Positions 39,615 through 55,089 of a stretch of 64,000 bases of DNA are shown here, in pieces. Source of the DNA: Edolisoma coerulescens (Eukaryota; Chordata; Aves; Passeriformes; Campephagidae). Position 1 is the stretch's first letter. Every line of letters begins with the position of its first letter. The stretch spans positions 1-64,000 of the forward strand of contig VWZW01000480.1 of NCBI GenBank assembly GCA_013397115.1, in the 5' to 3' direction. The translations under genes were made by a program, and so were the position numbers. A model generated the notes under the pieces. That model had not been told where the DNA came from. It saw nothing but the letters and a program-made list of their open reading frames with translations, and did no database searches.

Positions 39615-40842
39615 AAGCTGCCATGTCGTGTATTGGTGTGAGTCTGGTGTTCACATGAGCTGTGAATATGCTGCACATGTGTATCTCTTGTGCATCCTGA
39701 GCTTTCCTTTGGTCGAGTTAACTGTCGTTCTGCCTTCTAATGAACCACCAAGAGAGAACTGGACCTGGTAAGATTTCTTGTTAGCCACAAATCATGTCCC
39801 TGTGTCACTGTCAATGTGACGCTGAATGAGTTTGCAGTGTGACTTCATGTCCAAAGGGTTGGGACTCTGAAGCTCCTCTTCAATGACGTGATTCACTACA
39901 GCATTTGAGTTCGTATTTTGCACAAAAAAGAGTAAGTGGTGCAACGGTGCACAAAACACTCCTCTGCCTTGGTGTGCAAGGCAGTTCCCACACCACCCCA
40001 ACAGAGCTGCAGTAACTCCAGTTTCTGGATTGCCACTCTGCAGAACCTCCCTCCACTGGCAAGGATATGCCTTCAAAAAGCTGGATGAAAGCCAGGAGCA
40101 AGCAAGCAGGCTACTCAAGCATCAGCTAAACTGTAGCCACCTAGTTTTAAAATGGCTGTTATCTTCTGAGGCATCACTGAGTTTTTGGCTAAGTGGTTTG
40201 ATGCCAGTAAGTTGCAGATTTGTGTCAGGGAGGAATTTGTTCTATTTTATCTGCTGCTTAGACTTTGCCTGCTCTAGGATGCTGGGAGGCCAGAGATAAA
40301 TTTCTGACTACAGCAGCTGCCTCCTCTCAGCAAGGAAGGACACAGGAATACTAAAACCTCTGTCCAGATCCGTGTCCCAACGTGCTGCCACCTAAAGAGC
40401 CAAGCCAACGAGAAGAGCAGCAGGTAGAATAAGAAAACACTGGTTTTTTAGTCACAACCACAGCAGGATTGCTGTCCACACAGTCTTTAAATTTGGACCT
40501 CATCTCTGTTTTAGATACTATTAGACCTTGGCTTCTATAGGACTGGGAGAGGTATTTGACCTTACAGTTAGCCCTCTGGGACCGTAGCGCTGAGAGTATT
40601 CAGTGCCATGATTTTTGATTCCTTGGAGGCCACATTCCCTCCTTCACCTCAGAGCAATTCCCTCCAATTCACTGAAGCCCACAGCCTGATGTCCAAGTAA
40701 TCAAACAAGGATGATGTGAGGTGTAGGGAGCACTCAGGCTTTTCCTCAACATAGCCCTCGCTTCTTCACCCAGTTACTCTATGGGCAGCGAGTGTCAGCC
40801 TTTGCTACAGACTGCAGGAAGCTACCTGGTGACAGATTCACC

Positions 40843-40862
40843 ACAGACAGACAGACAGACAA
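40843..40862 (+). repeat. (CAGA)n microsatellite
   Basis: About five CAGA units in intron 33. Confidence 0.85.
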
Positions 40863-42371
40863 ACTGCAGCTGGGTGCAATCCTGAACTGTTGCACTGGGT
40901 GCTGAGCTCTCTGTGCGAGCAGGGGTCACACCCCAGCACACAGCTACGGCCCCTGCGTGGGGACAGGGACAGAGCTGAGCACCAGTCTGCCCATCCTGGC
41001 TGGGAAACAGGAATACACACAGGTACACATCTGCATCTGGGCATTTAATCCCATCCGGGCTGCTCCTGTGCCTTGGGTTTTATCAGAAGCAGACAGGCAA
41101 GCAGTTGCTGTTTTCACTGCCCAGTGACAGGAAATCCAAAGGGTCTGTTCTCTCTTGGTTCACACAGTGGTGAGTAGTTAACAGCAGGGGTGATCTGCAC
41201 TGTTTCTTCCTCCTAAATGTTGCTCTTTTAGTGGTGTTTAGACTCAAACTGCAGTCTTTGCAGCCTGGGTGGGGACAGAGAGGGGGTTTCCATGCACTTT
41301 GCTCCTCAGCAGGTCACGTGGCAGGGTGACAGTGTTATCTCCCCCTGTGACAGGAGGTCACATTCCCACAGTGCTGCTACCGGAAGGCACCAGCTCCACA
41401 GGCTTGGCACAGTATTTTAGGGGGTTAACAAACTGGAAAACGTGGCATTTGCTGTGCCCTTGAGCTAGGCAGCGAGTCCTCTGCCAAGGCCAGGTGAGCC
41501 TGCTGCTGCAGCAGCCTTCAGATGGATGTTGCCTTCACACATGTGAAGGCTGAGGAACGTCAGAGCTGGTTACAGCCCCAGGGGAAAATGCTTAGGGACA
41601 AAGCAGATGCTGTGAGAAAAAACAGGCCAGAAGAAAGACTATTTTAAAATACTCCATGCTTGAACAGTAGCAGTGAAGCCAAAATAAAATGTTTAAAAAA
41701 AAACAAAAGTCAGTGCGCAGACTGTGGGAAATACAAAGGGGTCATGAGAAATGAAAAAGGCCCAGCAGCGGGAGCGAGTGACCAGGGCCCAGCCCCCAGG
41801 AGCATGGCCACAGCAGCATGGGGACAGCCAGGCTGGCAGTGATGCCAGTGACACCAGTACACACCGTGCCCCCGTGGGGTTCTGCACCCCGGGGCAAATC
41901 TGGGACCTGCTCCTATTTCCCAGCAGAGCACGTGGCTGGTGCCTGACACCAGATTCACCAGAACTGCTGGCTGAGGCACTCACTGGGGTGAAACACCCAA
42001 GACAGGTCAAAAGGGAAGGTGTCTTTCTCCTCCAGTGCAAGCTCAAAGGGGAATTGCCTCTTTCCAACGTGATGAGATGTAATGGAGGGGTTTACAGCAT
42101 AGCCTATCCCTAATCCCTGAAAGCCCAGGCAAACTGAAGGGAGAGGCTGGTGGCCTTGAGAGCCCCTGTAGAGTAGCCTCACCACCATGGGAGACAGGGC
42201 AGTCTTGAGCAGCCTTGGCCTGTCCCTGGGGTGCTGGGGAGTGGAAGCCCAGGGAGCAGAACCAGGACAAGGAACAGTGCAGTGAACTCTCAGCGTAGCG
42301 TCCTCTGTGGCCCAGGGCCCTCGTTCCTCTCGTGCTGTTGTAACTCCTGCCTCTGTGCCAATGGCTTCCAG

Positions 42372-42500
42372 AACGCAGAGGAAAACTCTCGCATCTCAAT
42401 CACCTTCTTCCGACTCTTCCGCGTGATGCGTCTCGTGAAGCTCCTGAGCCGAGGGGAGGGCATCCGGACACTGCTTTGGACCTTCATCAAGTCCTTCCAG
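42372..42500 (+). CDS. CACNA1C: CACNA1C exon 34: IVS4 voltage sensor and S4-S5 linker
   Basis: 129 nt, 43 codons, phase 0 at both ends, from NAEENSRISITFF to TLLWTFIKSFQ. The S4 helix shows the regular spacing of positive charges (FRLFRVMRLVKLLSR) that move on depolarisation. The GEGIRTLLWTF part forms the S4-S5 linker that couples the sensor to the pore. Acceptor TTCCAG|AAC, donor CAG|GTATTC. Confidence 0.97.
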
Positions 42501-44499
42501 GTATTCCTTCACTTATCTCTAGGAGAGACCTAACTCCTTTTGATTTCCCTTGGTGGCCTCTCGGGGAGAGCTTTCACCCCAGTGCCTGAGCTCAAAGGCG
42601 CCCAGGGATAAGTGGCATGAATGAGTCAAGTAAATGGGGCTCGCAGGGTATACCCTGCCTGGGTATGAGTTTCATCTTTAAAGCATGAGTAATTGCTTGA
42701 GACCCTCCTGAGCAGCCTTAATAGTTCAGTTCAACTCAATTTCTGCCTGTCTGTAACCCTTCGATCTCATATTTCTTTTTTTTTTTTCCTTATTTGAGCT
42801 GTATTTTATATGTGTAACTTTAAGTGAAATACACAGCTATGGGGGGAAGGCCTGGGTCTCAATTAAGTTTCCTTTAAGCCTTGTTTTGAGGATTTCCAGT
42901 GAGTATTAGAGGTGTGTGGCCTCCATACTTTCATCCGGGAAGAATTCACCTCTTTAGCCCCACTCTTTTGAGCTGGTAACAATGCCGAGTTATTAAATTG
43001 CTGCTGCTTTTTACCCTGGAGACAAGGTTGCATTTCAGTGGTAGGTAAAGTTCCAGAGTAGATAGGAGGAAGTGAAGGAGACCAGACTGGATAAGAATCA
43101 TCACCTTTGGAGGAAAAGAAACACCACAGTTACTTGCTACAAAAAACCTAGCCACATATAGTAAAATGATAGTTAGAGATGAAGCATAGCATATTCCTGA
43201 ATTTTAAAAGTACTTGACCTTGATTTACCGGACCAGCACAACCTGGATGTTAGCTGGGGCATATCCAAAGGAAGTGTCAGGGAAACACAGCACAGGAATA
43301 CAAATGGTGGTCCAAACATGAGAAAATATGCAGGACACACCACTGGACAAAAGCATGAAAGAGTAACTTGTGCAACACACAAGTGTTGAAACAGCAACTA
43401 CATACCCCTCAGACTGAGCCTTTAAATGGTCAATAGCTTTTGTATTGACTCAAATGGAAAAGGAACTGACCCACACTTTAAAACTTAAACCTCACCAGCG
43501 ACAACGCAAGCTGGGACCAAAGCCTGCAGTGCTGTGGCTCATCACAGCTTCTGTCTCTTGTCAGCAGAAGTAGCACACATGCACACCAGGGATCAGCACG
43601 GACTTTTTCCAGTGCAGCTCTCAGTGGTCTCGCTAGCCAAACCACCAGGCTTATGCAAAGGACTCCTTTTGCACACTCCCTGACTGCCAGAGGATCTAAC
43701 CCTGTGCACAGCAGGTTTCTGACACCTCCATGCCACAGTGACTTTTTCCATGGCTTGCACAGTTGCCAACTTCCAGGTTGTTATTTGAGCAGCGCCACTG
43801 GGAAACATTTTGTTTGCATGCGTAGGAATGAGATTCCCTTGGCACAGCTCGGCCATCCCTGATGCAGGGAACAGTCACAATTTCCAGTCTCAGCTTCTCC
43901 TCCCCTTGCCCCTGTGCCCCTCCAGCCTCTGTAGCAATAGCTCACCCTGAGCTGAACTTGTCACGGCTCATGGCTGGAGAGGAGGAGATGGATGGGAAAG
44001 GGAGCACCTGGTACAACTCCAGTGACCTTCAGACCTCTTCAACTGGAGAGTCACTTTAGGCAGGGTTGTAGGGTGGTGGGAGAAAGTATGAAGGGAGGGA
44101 TCTTCCACAGCAGGGGAGGGAAAAAAAAGAGAAGGCATTGCAAGCAAGTGCCTTTTCCCTTGAAAGCCTTTAGCCATTTATAACATGGAATTCTCTGCTT
44201 GAAGCTCCTCCTCTTGCAACTACTGGGAGGCTCCTTTGGTAGCTAAGAATAGCCACTGTGCTGCTCTTAATCCAGCCACTCCCACTGTCAGAATGTGGGA
44301 TCCCAGCAGACCTTGGCACAGGCTCTTCAGTGTCCCCACATGCTTCCAGGAAGCATCTCCGCTCGCGCAGGGCAGCCGAATAAGCAACAAACTTATGGAG
44401 CTGGATCCCGTGGTAACTTCCACGTGCCCTGGGCATGGCATAGAGTGCTGACGTACAAGCTGGGGCACTGGTCAGAGTGGTGGGAAAATACTCAGCGGG

Positions 44500-44795
44500 G
44501 TTTCCGTCTGCAGAGACAGCAACAGGGTCAGGCTGGGGAGTGGGAGGAGTAGGAAGTGAGCGGGTGCTGAGGGCACGGCAAGGCCGTGGGAATCACAAGG
44601 CCGCCAGGGAAGGACAGAGCCAGAGGAGGACAGAGGCAGAAGAGTGGAAAATGGGAGGTGGGGAGCTGAAGGAGCCATGGGGAACAAGGGGCAGGGATGA
44701 GCAGGGAGGTGCATTAGTGGAGAGGAGGGGGCTGAGCAGGAGAACGTGGAAAGGAAGTGGAGGGACAGACAGACAGGACAGACAGACAGGACAGA
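44500..44795 (+). repeat. G/A-rich block ending in a (GACA)n run
   Basis: About 300 nt with many GGG and GGGG runs on the + strand, followed by interrupted GACA units at 44764-44794. The G runs could fold as G-quadruplexes in the nascent transcript. No known element recognised. Confidence 0.6.
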
Positions 44796-45213
44796 AGACT
44801 CCTTCCCATCCCCATATGAAAAACAGAAGTACGGTTACAAGTTATACTGTTATAAGGTTTTAAACCTCAGGTCCTGTCTGGACACTATCCCAGCAGCTCT
44901 CAGGTGTTGTGTGTATCAAGGCCCAGCTAAATCATCACAAAATGTTTGGAGCCAAGTTCTGAGCTGGTGGTCTCTCCAGTTGATGTTGTGGGGTAAATAC
45001 ACCAATTTGTCTGACCCCCTAAAAAGCCAGAGGAATCTGCCCCAGGCCTCAAGATGATGATTACAGATGTTGTCTGAAGGATTTGATTATTTTTTGCCAT
45101 TTTAATATTCAGATCTCTTTGAGATGATTTATGCAGATCTCAGTCAAATCTCCGTGGTGGCCAGTGAAAATATTCCCTCAATTTTTTCCTGCAGGATTTA
45201 GTTGTGTTGAATT

Positions 45214-45420
45214 TTGGATTACAGAAGGGTTTGGGTTGGAAGGAACCTTAAAGATCACCGAGTTCCAACCACTCTTCCATGGACAGGGACAACTTCCACT
45301 AGACCAGGTTGTTTAGAGCTCCACCCAACCTGGCCTTGAATGCTTCCAGGGGCGGAGCATCCACAGCTTCTCTGGGCAACCTGAGAAGCTCCACCTCTTA
45401 CCTAGTGAGGATTAATCTGC
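45214..45420 (-). repeat. CR1 LINE 3' end, reverse orientation
   Basis: Matches the bird CR1 3' end: 'gggtttgggttggaaggaac', 'cttccactagaccaggttgt', 'cacccaacctggccttgaat' and 'atccacagcttctctgggca'. Diverged and 5'-truncated. Confidence 0.9.
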
Positions 45421-45682
45421 AACGACTGGAGAGAAATAGATATTTTCTTCACATTTACCTCATTAAATCATTCCTTTGGAATTCCTGTTGCTCTCTGTAA
45501 TGACGACCAACAGTCAACAACTAATTGAAATATAAATGGCTACTTCTTAAGTGATTTTAATCAGAACACAGGAATACCTCCAAAGTGGAAGGATTATACC
45601 AGCTCAGAAAGAAACAGACAGCAATAAGTAAAGGGTAGCAATGCTGACAACAAAACTCGGTTGCTGGTCACTTCTAATACCA

Positions 45683-46135
45683 TTGAATCATAGAATCACA
45701 GACTGGTTTGGGTGGGAAGGGACCTTAAAGGTCATCCCATTCCACCCCCTGCCATTGGCAGGGAGGGACACCTTGCACTAGNCCTTGCACTAGACCGGGT
45801 TACTCCAAGCCCCATCCAACCTGGCCTTGAACACTTCCAGGGACAGGGCAACCACAGCTTCTCTGAGCAACTTGTTCATGTCTCACCCACCCGCCCAGTA
45901 AAGAATTTATTCCAAACATTTAATCTAAACCTGCCCTCTTTCAGTTCAAAACCATCACCCCTTCTCCTATCACTGCATGCCCTTGAAAAAAAATCCCTCT
46001 ATGTCTTTATTGTAGGCCCCCTTCAGGTATTGGAACGTATTCTAGAGTCTCTCTGGAGCCTTGTCCAGGCTGAACCCCAATTCTCTCAGCCTGTCTCCAT
46101 AGCAGAGGTGCTGCAGCCCTCTGATAGTGTTGCAG
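45683..46135 (-). repeat. CR1 LINE 3' end, reverse orientation, longer copy
   Basis: About 450 nt of CR1, starting at the terminal octamer repeat (GAATCATAGAATCACAGA). It continues through 'ggtttgggtgggaagggacc', 'caagccccatccaacctggc', 'tttaatctaaacctgccctc', 'cactgcatgcccttg' and 'tctcagcctgtctccatagc'. It contains the single N of the window. The relatively intact 3' terminus makes it the youngest CR1 here. The wording of the 3' end resembles copies common in songbirds. Confidence 0.94.
45771..45793 (+). other. Assembly join: 11-bp duplication around a single N
   Basis: CCTTGCACTAG occurs at 45771-45781, is followed by N at 45782, and recurs immediately at 45783-45793. The normal CR1 sequence has this stretch once. 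This is the typical mark of two contig ends that overlap but were joined with an N instead of being merged. Confidence 0.85.
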
Positions 46136-46669
46136 TCTCATTATATTCTGTGAAATTGGATGTCCAAAACCCATCTCAGGGACTGTGCTCACATTTTCAG
46201 GATGAATGTGTCCACCCATTCCCTCTGAAGTAAGGTCTGATCTGAGCACTATATATTTCAAAAAATTCCTGCTCAAAAGCCTGAGCCTGTGAGGTCCCGG
46301 CCCTTGATTCCTGTGAGTGGTGGAGGAAACCGGTAGCACTCAACACTTGGCTGATTGCAGTGACCTCTTCCTTGGAGGCAGCTCTGCATATCAGGGCTCT
46401 GCATTTCCTCTTCAGCAGCTGATCACTGACACTCAGTGCATGGCAGACACCACCAGGGACACCTGACACCGAACAGGGAAGGTGCTGATGCTGCTTTAGG
46501 TACTTTGGGTGGTACCGGCCATTGTAGCAGAAGCCTTGAATTCGGATTTCAGCAGCTGTTGCATCTTTTATTTCACCAGACTGGATCCAGGAAAATATCA
46601 CATTGCCATTAGTGCCAGAGCAATGCTGGTTGTGAGAGCTTTCTCCTCCTGGTAAGCAGGGGTAGGCAC

Positions 46670-46925
46670 TGCTTCTCCCTCGCTTTCCCGGCTCGGTCAA
46701 GGGCGGGAGTGCCGGGAAGGCAGCGGAGCTCCATCCATCCCCCACGGCACTGAGCCGAGCCTGCTGGGCTGGGCGAGCAACCAAGCGTGGGCCTGTAGAG
46801 GCATCTAGTGGCCACCGGCCAGCACTGCAGAGCCCGCCTTGGGCCAGCCGCGCCCCGGGTCCCCGAGCCAGGAGCACGGAGCCGGCTCCTGCCTACCGGC
46901 CTCGGCGCAGACACAGCGCTCTCTT
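46670..46925 (+). promoter_or_regulatory. CpG-rich block upstream of exon 35 with CTCF-like motif
   Basis: About 250 nt with roughly 20 CpG dinucleotides and high G+C, unlike the surrounding intron, ending about 20 nt before exon 35. GGCATCTAGTGG at 46800-46811 matches the reverse CTCF core in 11 of 12 positions. It may be an intragenic CpG island, a CTCF site or an antisense promoter. A 226-codon minus-strand frame (46197-46877) begins inside it but resembles nothing I know. Confidence 0.4.
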
Positions 46926-46943
46926 CTTTTCTTTCGTTTCTAG

Positions 46944-47009
46944 GCTCTCCCCTATGTGGCTCTCTTAATAGTGATGTTGTTCTTCATCTACGCTGTGATT
47001 GGGATGCAG
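46944..47009 (+). CDS. CACNA1C: CACNA1C exon 35: IVS5
   Basis: 66 nt, 22 codons ALPYVALLIVMLFF...AVIGMQ, phase 0 at both ends. It encodes the S5 helix that lines the outside of the fourth pore module. Acceptor with a strong T/C tract and TAG|GCT, donor CAG|GTAAGT. Confidence 0.97.
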
Positions 47010-51036
<4,027 letters not shown>

Positions 51037-51202
51037 GTGTGCCACAGGTGAGGCCTGGCAGGAAATCATGCTGGCATGTCTCCCGGACAAGAAGTGTGAC
51101 CCCGAGTCGGAGCCGGCCAACTCCACGGAAGCCGATCACTCCTGTGGCAGCAGCTTCGCCGTCTTCTATTTCATCAGCTTCTACATGCTCTGTGCCTTCC
51201 TG
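51037..51202 (+). CDS. CACNA1C: CACNA1C exon 37: selectivity filter and IVS6 start
   Basis: 166 nt, completing Arg, then CATGEAWQEIML... to ...YMLCAFL, phase 0 end. The glutamate in TGEAW is the repeat IV member of the EEEE calcium selectivity ring. The cysteine-containing stretch (KKCDPESEPANSTEADHSC) is the P-S6 extracellular loop, with an N-S-T sequon. The FYMLCAFL part starts S6 and contains the Tyr-Met pair known to contribute to dihydropyridine binding. Donor CTG|GTGAGT. Confidence 0.98.
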
Positions 51203-52074
51203 GTGAGTCCACCCAACCCAAAACCCTCCCTCTGTCAGACTGAGCTTCCCCAGACACCAGCAATGTGCAGGAGAAGAATGATCTCAAGGAGGGGAACTCT
51301 CCCCATGGGGTCTCTCCCAGCAGCACCCTTTCAGTGCCAACACCCCTTCCCTGCCTCCCTCCAGCTCTGGAAGATGCTGTGTCTCCAATCCCAATCCTTT
51401 GTGCACAGCAAAGGAGTGCTCTTCCCCCCTCCCCCTCAATGAGAAAACCAAATTAGTGTGTTGTGGGCTGTGCTGAGGCTAGCAACGCCTCAGCCACACT
51501 TCCCACCTTCCCTCCTACCTTCCTTCTGGCAGCTGAGCAGGTTTTTCCTCCCCTGCCAGCAGCAATGACTGTGAGAATACACAGATCCCACTTGCATCTG
51601 CTCCGTGTTGGCAATGCAGCATTGCTCAGAGCCACAGCACACACTCTGCAGCTGGCAGCAGTGCCCAAAACTATCCCAGTGAAAAGCAGCAACATTTTAA
51701 AAGTTTTGGTCTCGGGCCAGAAGAAGGGGGTTTTATCTCAGCCCCACTGCCTCTTGAAGATAAATCCCAGGTTCTCCCATCCCATTCTGCCAGGCAAAGA
51801 CACAGGTAAATAAAAAGCCATGACAGCGCATCTAAGAATTCAGCAAATTTGTGCCTCATCCATTTAGTAGGGAAGAGAAAAATGTGACCAGCTGAGAATA
51901 TTCCACCTCTGGGCTCTTCCCATTTAAACTGGGGGGCTGGCATAAGGGAATAAAGAACCTAACCCCAATGGCTCCCTAGTTTTGTGAGCCCAAATCCAGA
52001 CCTTAAATGGAGAACCTGGTAAAATCTTCTGTTCCTTGTCTCATCCATCACATTATCTCTGTCTTTGTTTGCAG
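51203..52074 (+). other. CACNA1C: Intron 37 (872 nt)
   Basis: Non-coding; no repeat or gene recognised. The acceptor has a good pyrimidine tract ending TTTGCAG. Confidence 0.9.
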
Positions 52075-52202
52075 ATCATCAATCTTTTTGTAGCTGTTAT
52101 AATGGATAACTTCGATTACCTGACACGGGACTGGTCCATTTTAGGACCACACCACCTGGATGAGTTTAAAAGGATCTGGGCAGAGTATGACCCTGAAGCT
52201 AA
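52075..52202 (+). CDS. CACNA1C: CACNA1C exon 38: IVS6 end and EF-hand start
   Basis: 128 nt, phase 0 start and phase 2 end, IINLFVAVIMDNFDYL... to EYDPEA plus AA of a Lys codon. The first part is the cytoplasmic half of S6, which forms the activation gate and part of the drug site. HHLDEFKRIWAEYDPEAK begins the EF-hand that couples the pore to calcium-dependent inactivation. Donor AA|GTAAGT splits the Lys codon. Confidence 0.97.
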
Positions 52203-53865
52203 GTAAGTAACCCAGCCTGGATATCAGAGCTCCTCGGGAGAACAGGCCCATTATTTTCTGTTCTCTAGACCCAGTGCAGTAAGTGCCATGTTCCTCCTGC
52301 AGGAACAGTTGTTTTTGGGGATTTTTCTACAAAACTCCTAAAACAGGCATCACCACAAGGTAGTGCTGGTGAATCCATAAGCCCAAAGTGCAAAGACACT
52401 CACAGAAATCTCAGCATTTAGGCTGCACTGTTACCTGTCAGGCCATTGCTTTACTTTCTGTCAGGGAGAGATACAGACTTAGTGAGGGGCAGCAGGTGAT
52501 TGAGAAAAGGAGATCAGAGGGTTGGTTTATTGTTGTATTTGTTTGGGACATTGAGCTGTGACTCTTCTGTTTGACTTTGTACTCACAGCAGAGCTGCTGT
52601 GCTCAAATCTCTGTTTTGTCCTATGTCATACATGCCCATCACAACCTGTACATTCACATGGCTGCATTACGTTGTCTGCAGGGTTGTTCACAACAGCAGA
52701 CTTGCAGGGATTTAAAGTTACACTAGAACAACTCACATGAGGGCTTAACTGACATTCAGTATTATATGCTCTGTTTGACACATGCTTAGGCTTAAAGTGC
52801 ATTTAGATCCCTGTGGCATTACCGTACAGTTGACAATTGTAATTGCAAAGCCCCCTTCATAATGCAAAAGCCGTGGAAAGAGATTTGGGTGTAAACTAAA
52901 AGCAGATCTCTTTAGGAGACAGAGTGTCAAGATTAATCTGGGCTCAGGTTCTGCCATATGTGAGGGCGAGTCACATTATGAGAGTGATACGTGAATTTAA
53001 ACACTTCTTCCCATTCATGGTGACTTCCCGTGGGGGGACTTTTAATATGGATGGAGAATAAGCACAGACTTCTAATAAATACACCATTTGTTAACAAAAC
53101 AGATGCTAATATTTGTGCTCTTTTGAAGGCAAGACTGCAGTGGCTGAAGCCATATAATAGATAGCCACTCAGTTCAGATGACATCCTGTTCCTCCCTGTT
53201 CATAAACGGGAAGCTCTTTTATTCCTCATCCCCATGCCCCTCCTCTGGCTCTGGCAGCTTTCCTCCCTCCATGAGAGAATTCTTCTTTTGAGATGCCATT
53301 TACCAAACTTAAGAGAAACCCAACTGCTACTGTGGAGGTAGTTCAGTACTTTGTTTTGTGCCCACTCTAGTGACAGCCCAAAGCATAAACAAGTATTAAA
53401 AGACAGTGGCTTGGGGCTATTTATGTGGGAGGTAAACCACAAGGAGAAAAACAGACCCTTTGCACCTCTCAGCCTGCTATAGGCCTCAGACCAACAAGTA
53501 AATAAGCAGATATTTATTTTGAGTAGGTCAATGATGGGGGGACAACCCCAAATTGTCTGTTCACGCACTAAGAAACTGCAACTTTGAAAAGGATGAGGTC
53601 AATTCTTGCAAGTATTGACTCAAGTACGACTGACAGCTGGGATTTCTGCACTAGTAGAAGTTATATGAATGCTGGGCAAATCCTGCAGAAGGCACCAAAT
53701 GCAAGAGGCCCGAAATAATACTTTAAGCTGTGCCTGGGCTACAGGGAGCAGCAGCATGAGGCTGGAGAGATCTTCGTGACCCTTTTAGCTGTAGCTGCAC
53801 TCTGCAGGCAGGCCAGCAGGTCACCCCTGGTCAGGATGCAGCTCTCACTGTTCTTTCTTCCCTAG
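52203..53865 (+). other. CACNA1C: Intron 38 (1.7 kb)
   Basis: Non-coding. It contains the first copy of the 358-bp perfect repeat (52952-53309). No other element recognised. Confidence 0.9.
52952..53309 (+). repeat. 358-bp perfect direct repeat, copy 1
   Basis: Base-for-base identical to 57678-58035, with a constant offset of 4726 and no gaps. The copy starts TGCCATATGTGAGG and ends CATTTACCAAACT. No terminal inverted repeats, poly-A tail or target-site duplication flank it, and it does not resemble a known transposon. Confidence 0.97.
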
Positions 53866-53962
53866 GGGCCGGATCAAACACTTGGATGTGGTGACGCTGC
53901 TCCGGCGCATCCAGCCCCCGCTGGGCTTCGGGAAGCTCTGCCCTCACCGGGTGGCTTGCAAA
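53866..53962 (+). CDS. CACNA1C: CACNA1C exon 39: EF-hand loop and following helix
   Basis: 97 nt, completing Lys, then GRIKHLDVVTLLRRIQ... to CPHRVACK, phase 0 end. It finishes the EF-hand-like domain and leads toward the pre-IQ region. Acceptor CCTAG|G, donor AAA|GTAAGG. Confidence 0.97.
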
Positions 53963-54986
53963 GTAAGGCAGGCTGCGGCTCGGGGGAGGCTGGGCTCGTG
54001 TGGATGCTGAAACCTGGGTTGCAGAGAGATTTTCCAGCTTTCTGCCTCTTTCTGTGAGAAAGTCTGCTTTCTCACAGACACTGGCTGAAAACAGAAGTTT
54101 CTGTAAACTAATCCCTTTATCTTGCAAGTTGTTTTGCAGTATTGTTATAGTTCTAACTAGAATATATTTAGAAATGGGTGTCTTAGAATTTGGCCAATCC
54201 CTTCAAAGAGTGGATGGCCAAAAGACCAATTACCTTATGCCATTTAACACACTTTTGTGAACTAACATATAAAAGCCTTTGGAAAATTATTAAAGCGCTT
54301 CCTTTTATCCCTGAGCCTTAGACTCTGTATCATTTTCTCTCTCCGTTTCTCGGTGCGACAGCAACAGGCTCACAGCAGCCAAATTAGAGAACCTGTCAGA
54401 GAACACAGAGAGCTTGGCTTGAAAGGCACCTTAAAGACCATCTAATTCCAACCCCCATGCTGTGGGCAGGGCTGCCTCGCACCAGAGCAGTTGTTTTACA
54501 CTGGACAGCCTGCAGAGGCATTTTCTAGATGACCCTGCCTCACTCACTGGGCACATCCCAGCTCGCTGCCCAGCGGGCAGAGCCAGCAGCAGCGTGGGTC
54601 TGAACAACCCCTGTGCTGCCCTGTGCCTCTCACCAGCTCCTCTGGGCTGCAACCACCCAGTCGAGGGCTGGAGGGTCACCAGCAGGTGGGTTGTGCACTA
54701 GCCAGGGCCATCAGCCCTCTGTCTGGTTAGGAGAGCACATCTGTGCTAAATACAGCGCTCAGGTACCAAAAACACACATCTGCTGGTGCTGTTAAACACC
54801 CACTTGGAGACAGACTAGGACAGCTAGGAAAACAGGGCATTTCATTGTGTAACTAAATCCACAAGCCATGCATATTCATATAAGAGGGAAGGTAGGTCTT
54901 GAGGGCATCATGAGGACATGAGGAAGAGCACGCTTCAGTCCATGTGTGGCAGTGTGATTGTTCTCTTTCTTCTCTTTATCCCACAG
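53963..54986 (+). other. CACNA1C: Intron 39 (1.0 kb)
   Basis: Non-coding, with a degraded CR1 end at 54405-54500. The acceptor follows a strong C/T tract ending CCACAG. Confidence 0.9.
54405..54500 (-). repeat. Short CR1 LINE 3'-end remnant
   Basis: 'aaaggcaccttaaagaccat' and 'ctaattccaacccccatgct' followed by 'gtgggcagggctgcct' match the bird CR1 3' end in reverse orientation. Only about 95 nt remain recognisable. Confidence 0.75.
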
Positions 54987-55089
54987 CGCCTTGTCTCCAT
55001 GAATATGCCACTGAACAGCGATGGGACCGTCATGTTCAATGCCACTCTCTTTGCATTGGTCAGAACAGCATTGAGGATCAAGACAGAAG
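54987..55089 (+). CDS. CACNA1C: CACNA1C exon 40: linker to pre-IQ
   Basis: 103 nt, phase 0 start and phase 1 end, RLVSMNMPLNSDGT...ALRIKTE plus the first base of Gly. Cytoplasmic C-tail between the EF-hand and the pre-IQ helices. Donor AAG|GTGAGA. Confidence 0.97.

Larger units (their letters stand above)
39493..42371 (+). other. CACNA1C: Intron 33 (2.9 kb)
   Basis: Non-coding. It contains the Rbfox motif near its start and a CAGA tetranucleotide run (40843-40862). The 3' end is moderately GC-rich. No gene or transposon recognised. Confidence 0.9.
42501..46943 (+). other. CACNA1C: Intron 34 (4.4 kb)
   Basis: Non-coding, with two reverse-oriented CR1 copies (45214-45420 and 45683-46135), a purine-rich G-run block with GACA repeats (about 44500-44795), the only ambiguous base of the window (45782), and a CpG-rich block (46670-46925) abutting exon 35. 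Confidence 0.9.

Noticed and set aside
12881..46135. Oppositely oriented CR1 copies flanking exons 31-34 as drivers of circular RNA
   Set aside because: The copies are about 33 kb apart and diverged; pairing over this distance is too speculative to report as a finding.
45712..46233. 173-codon plus-strand open frame
   Set aside because: It reads the antisense strand of a CR1 copy and crosses an N and an 11-bp duplication; not a gene.
52933..53184. Minus-strand frame repeated at 57620-57910 with an identical peptide
   Set aside because: The identity comes from the 358-bp DNA duplication; the peptide itself has no recognisable features and no sign of selection.
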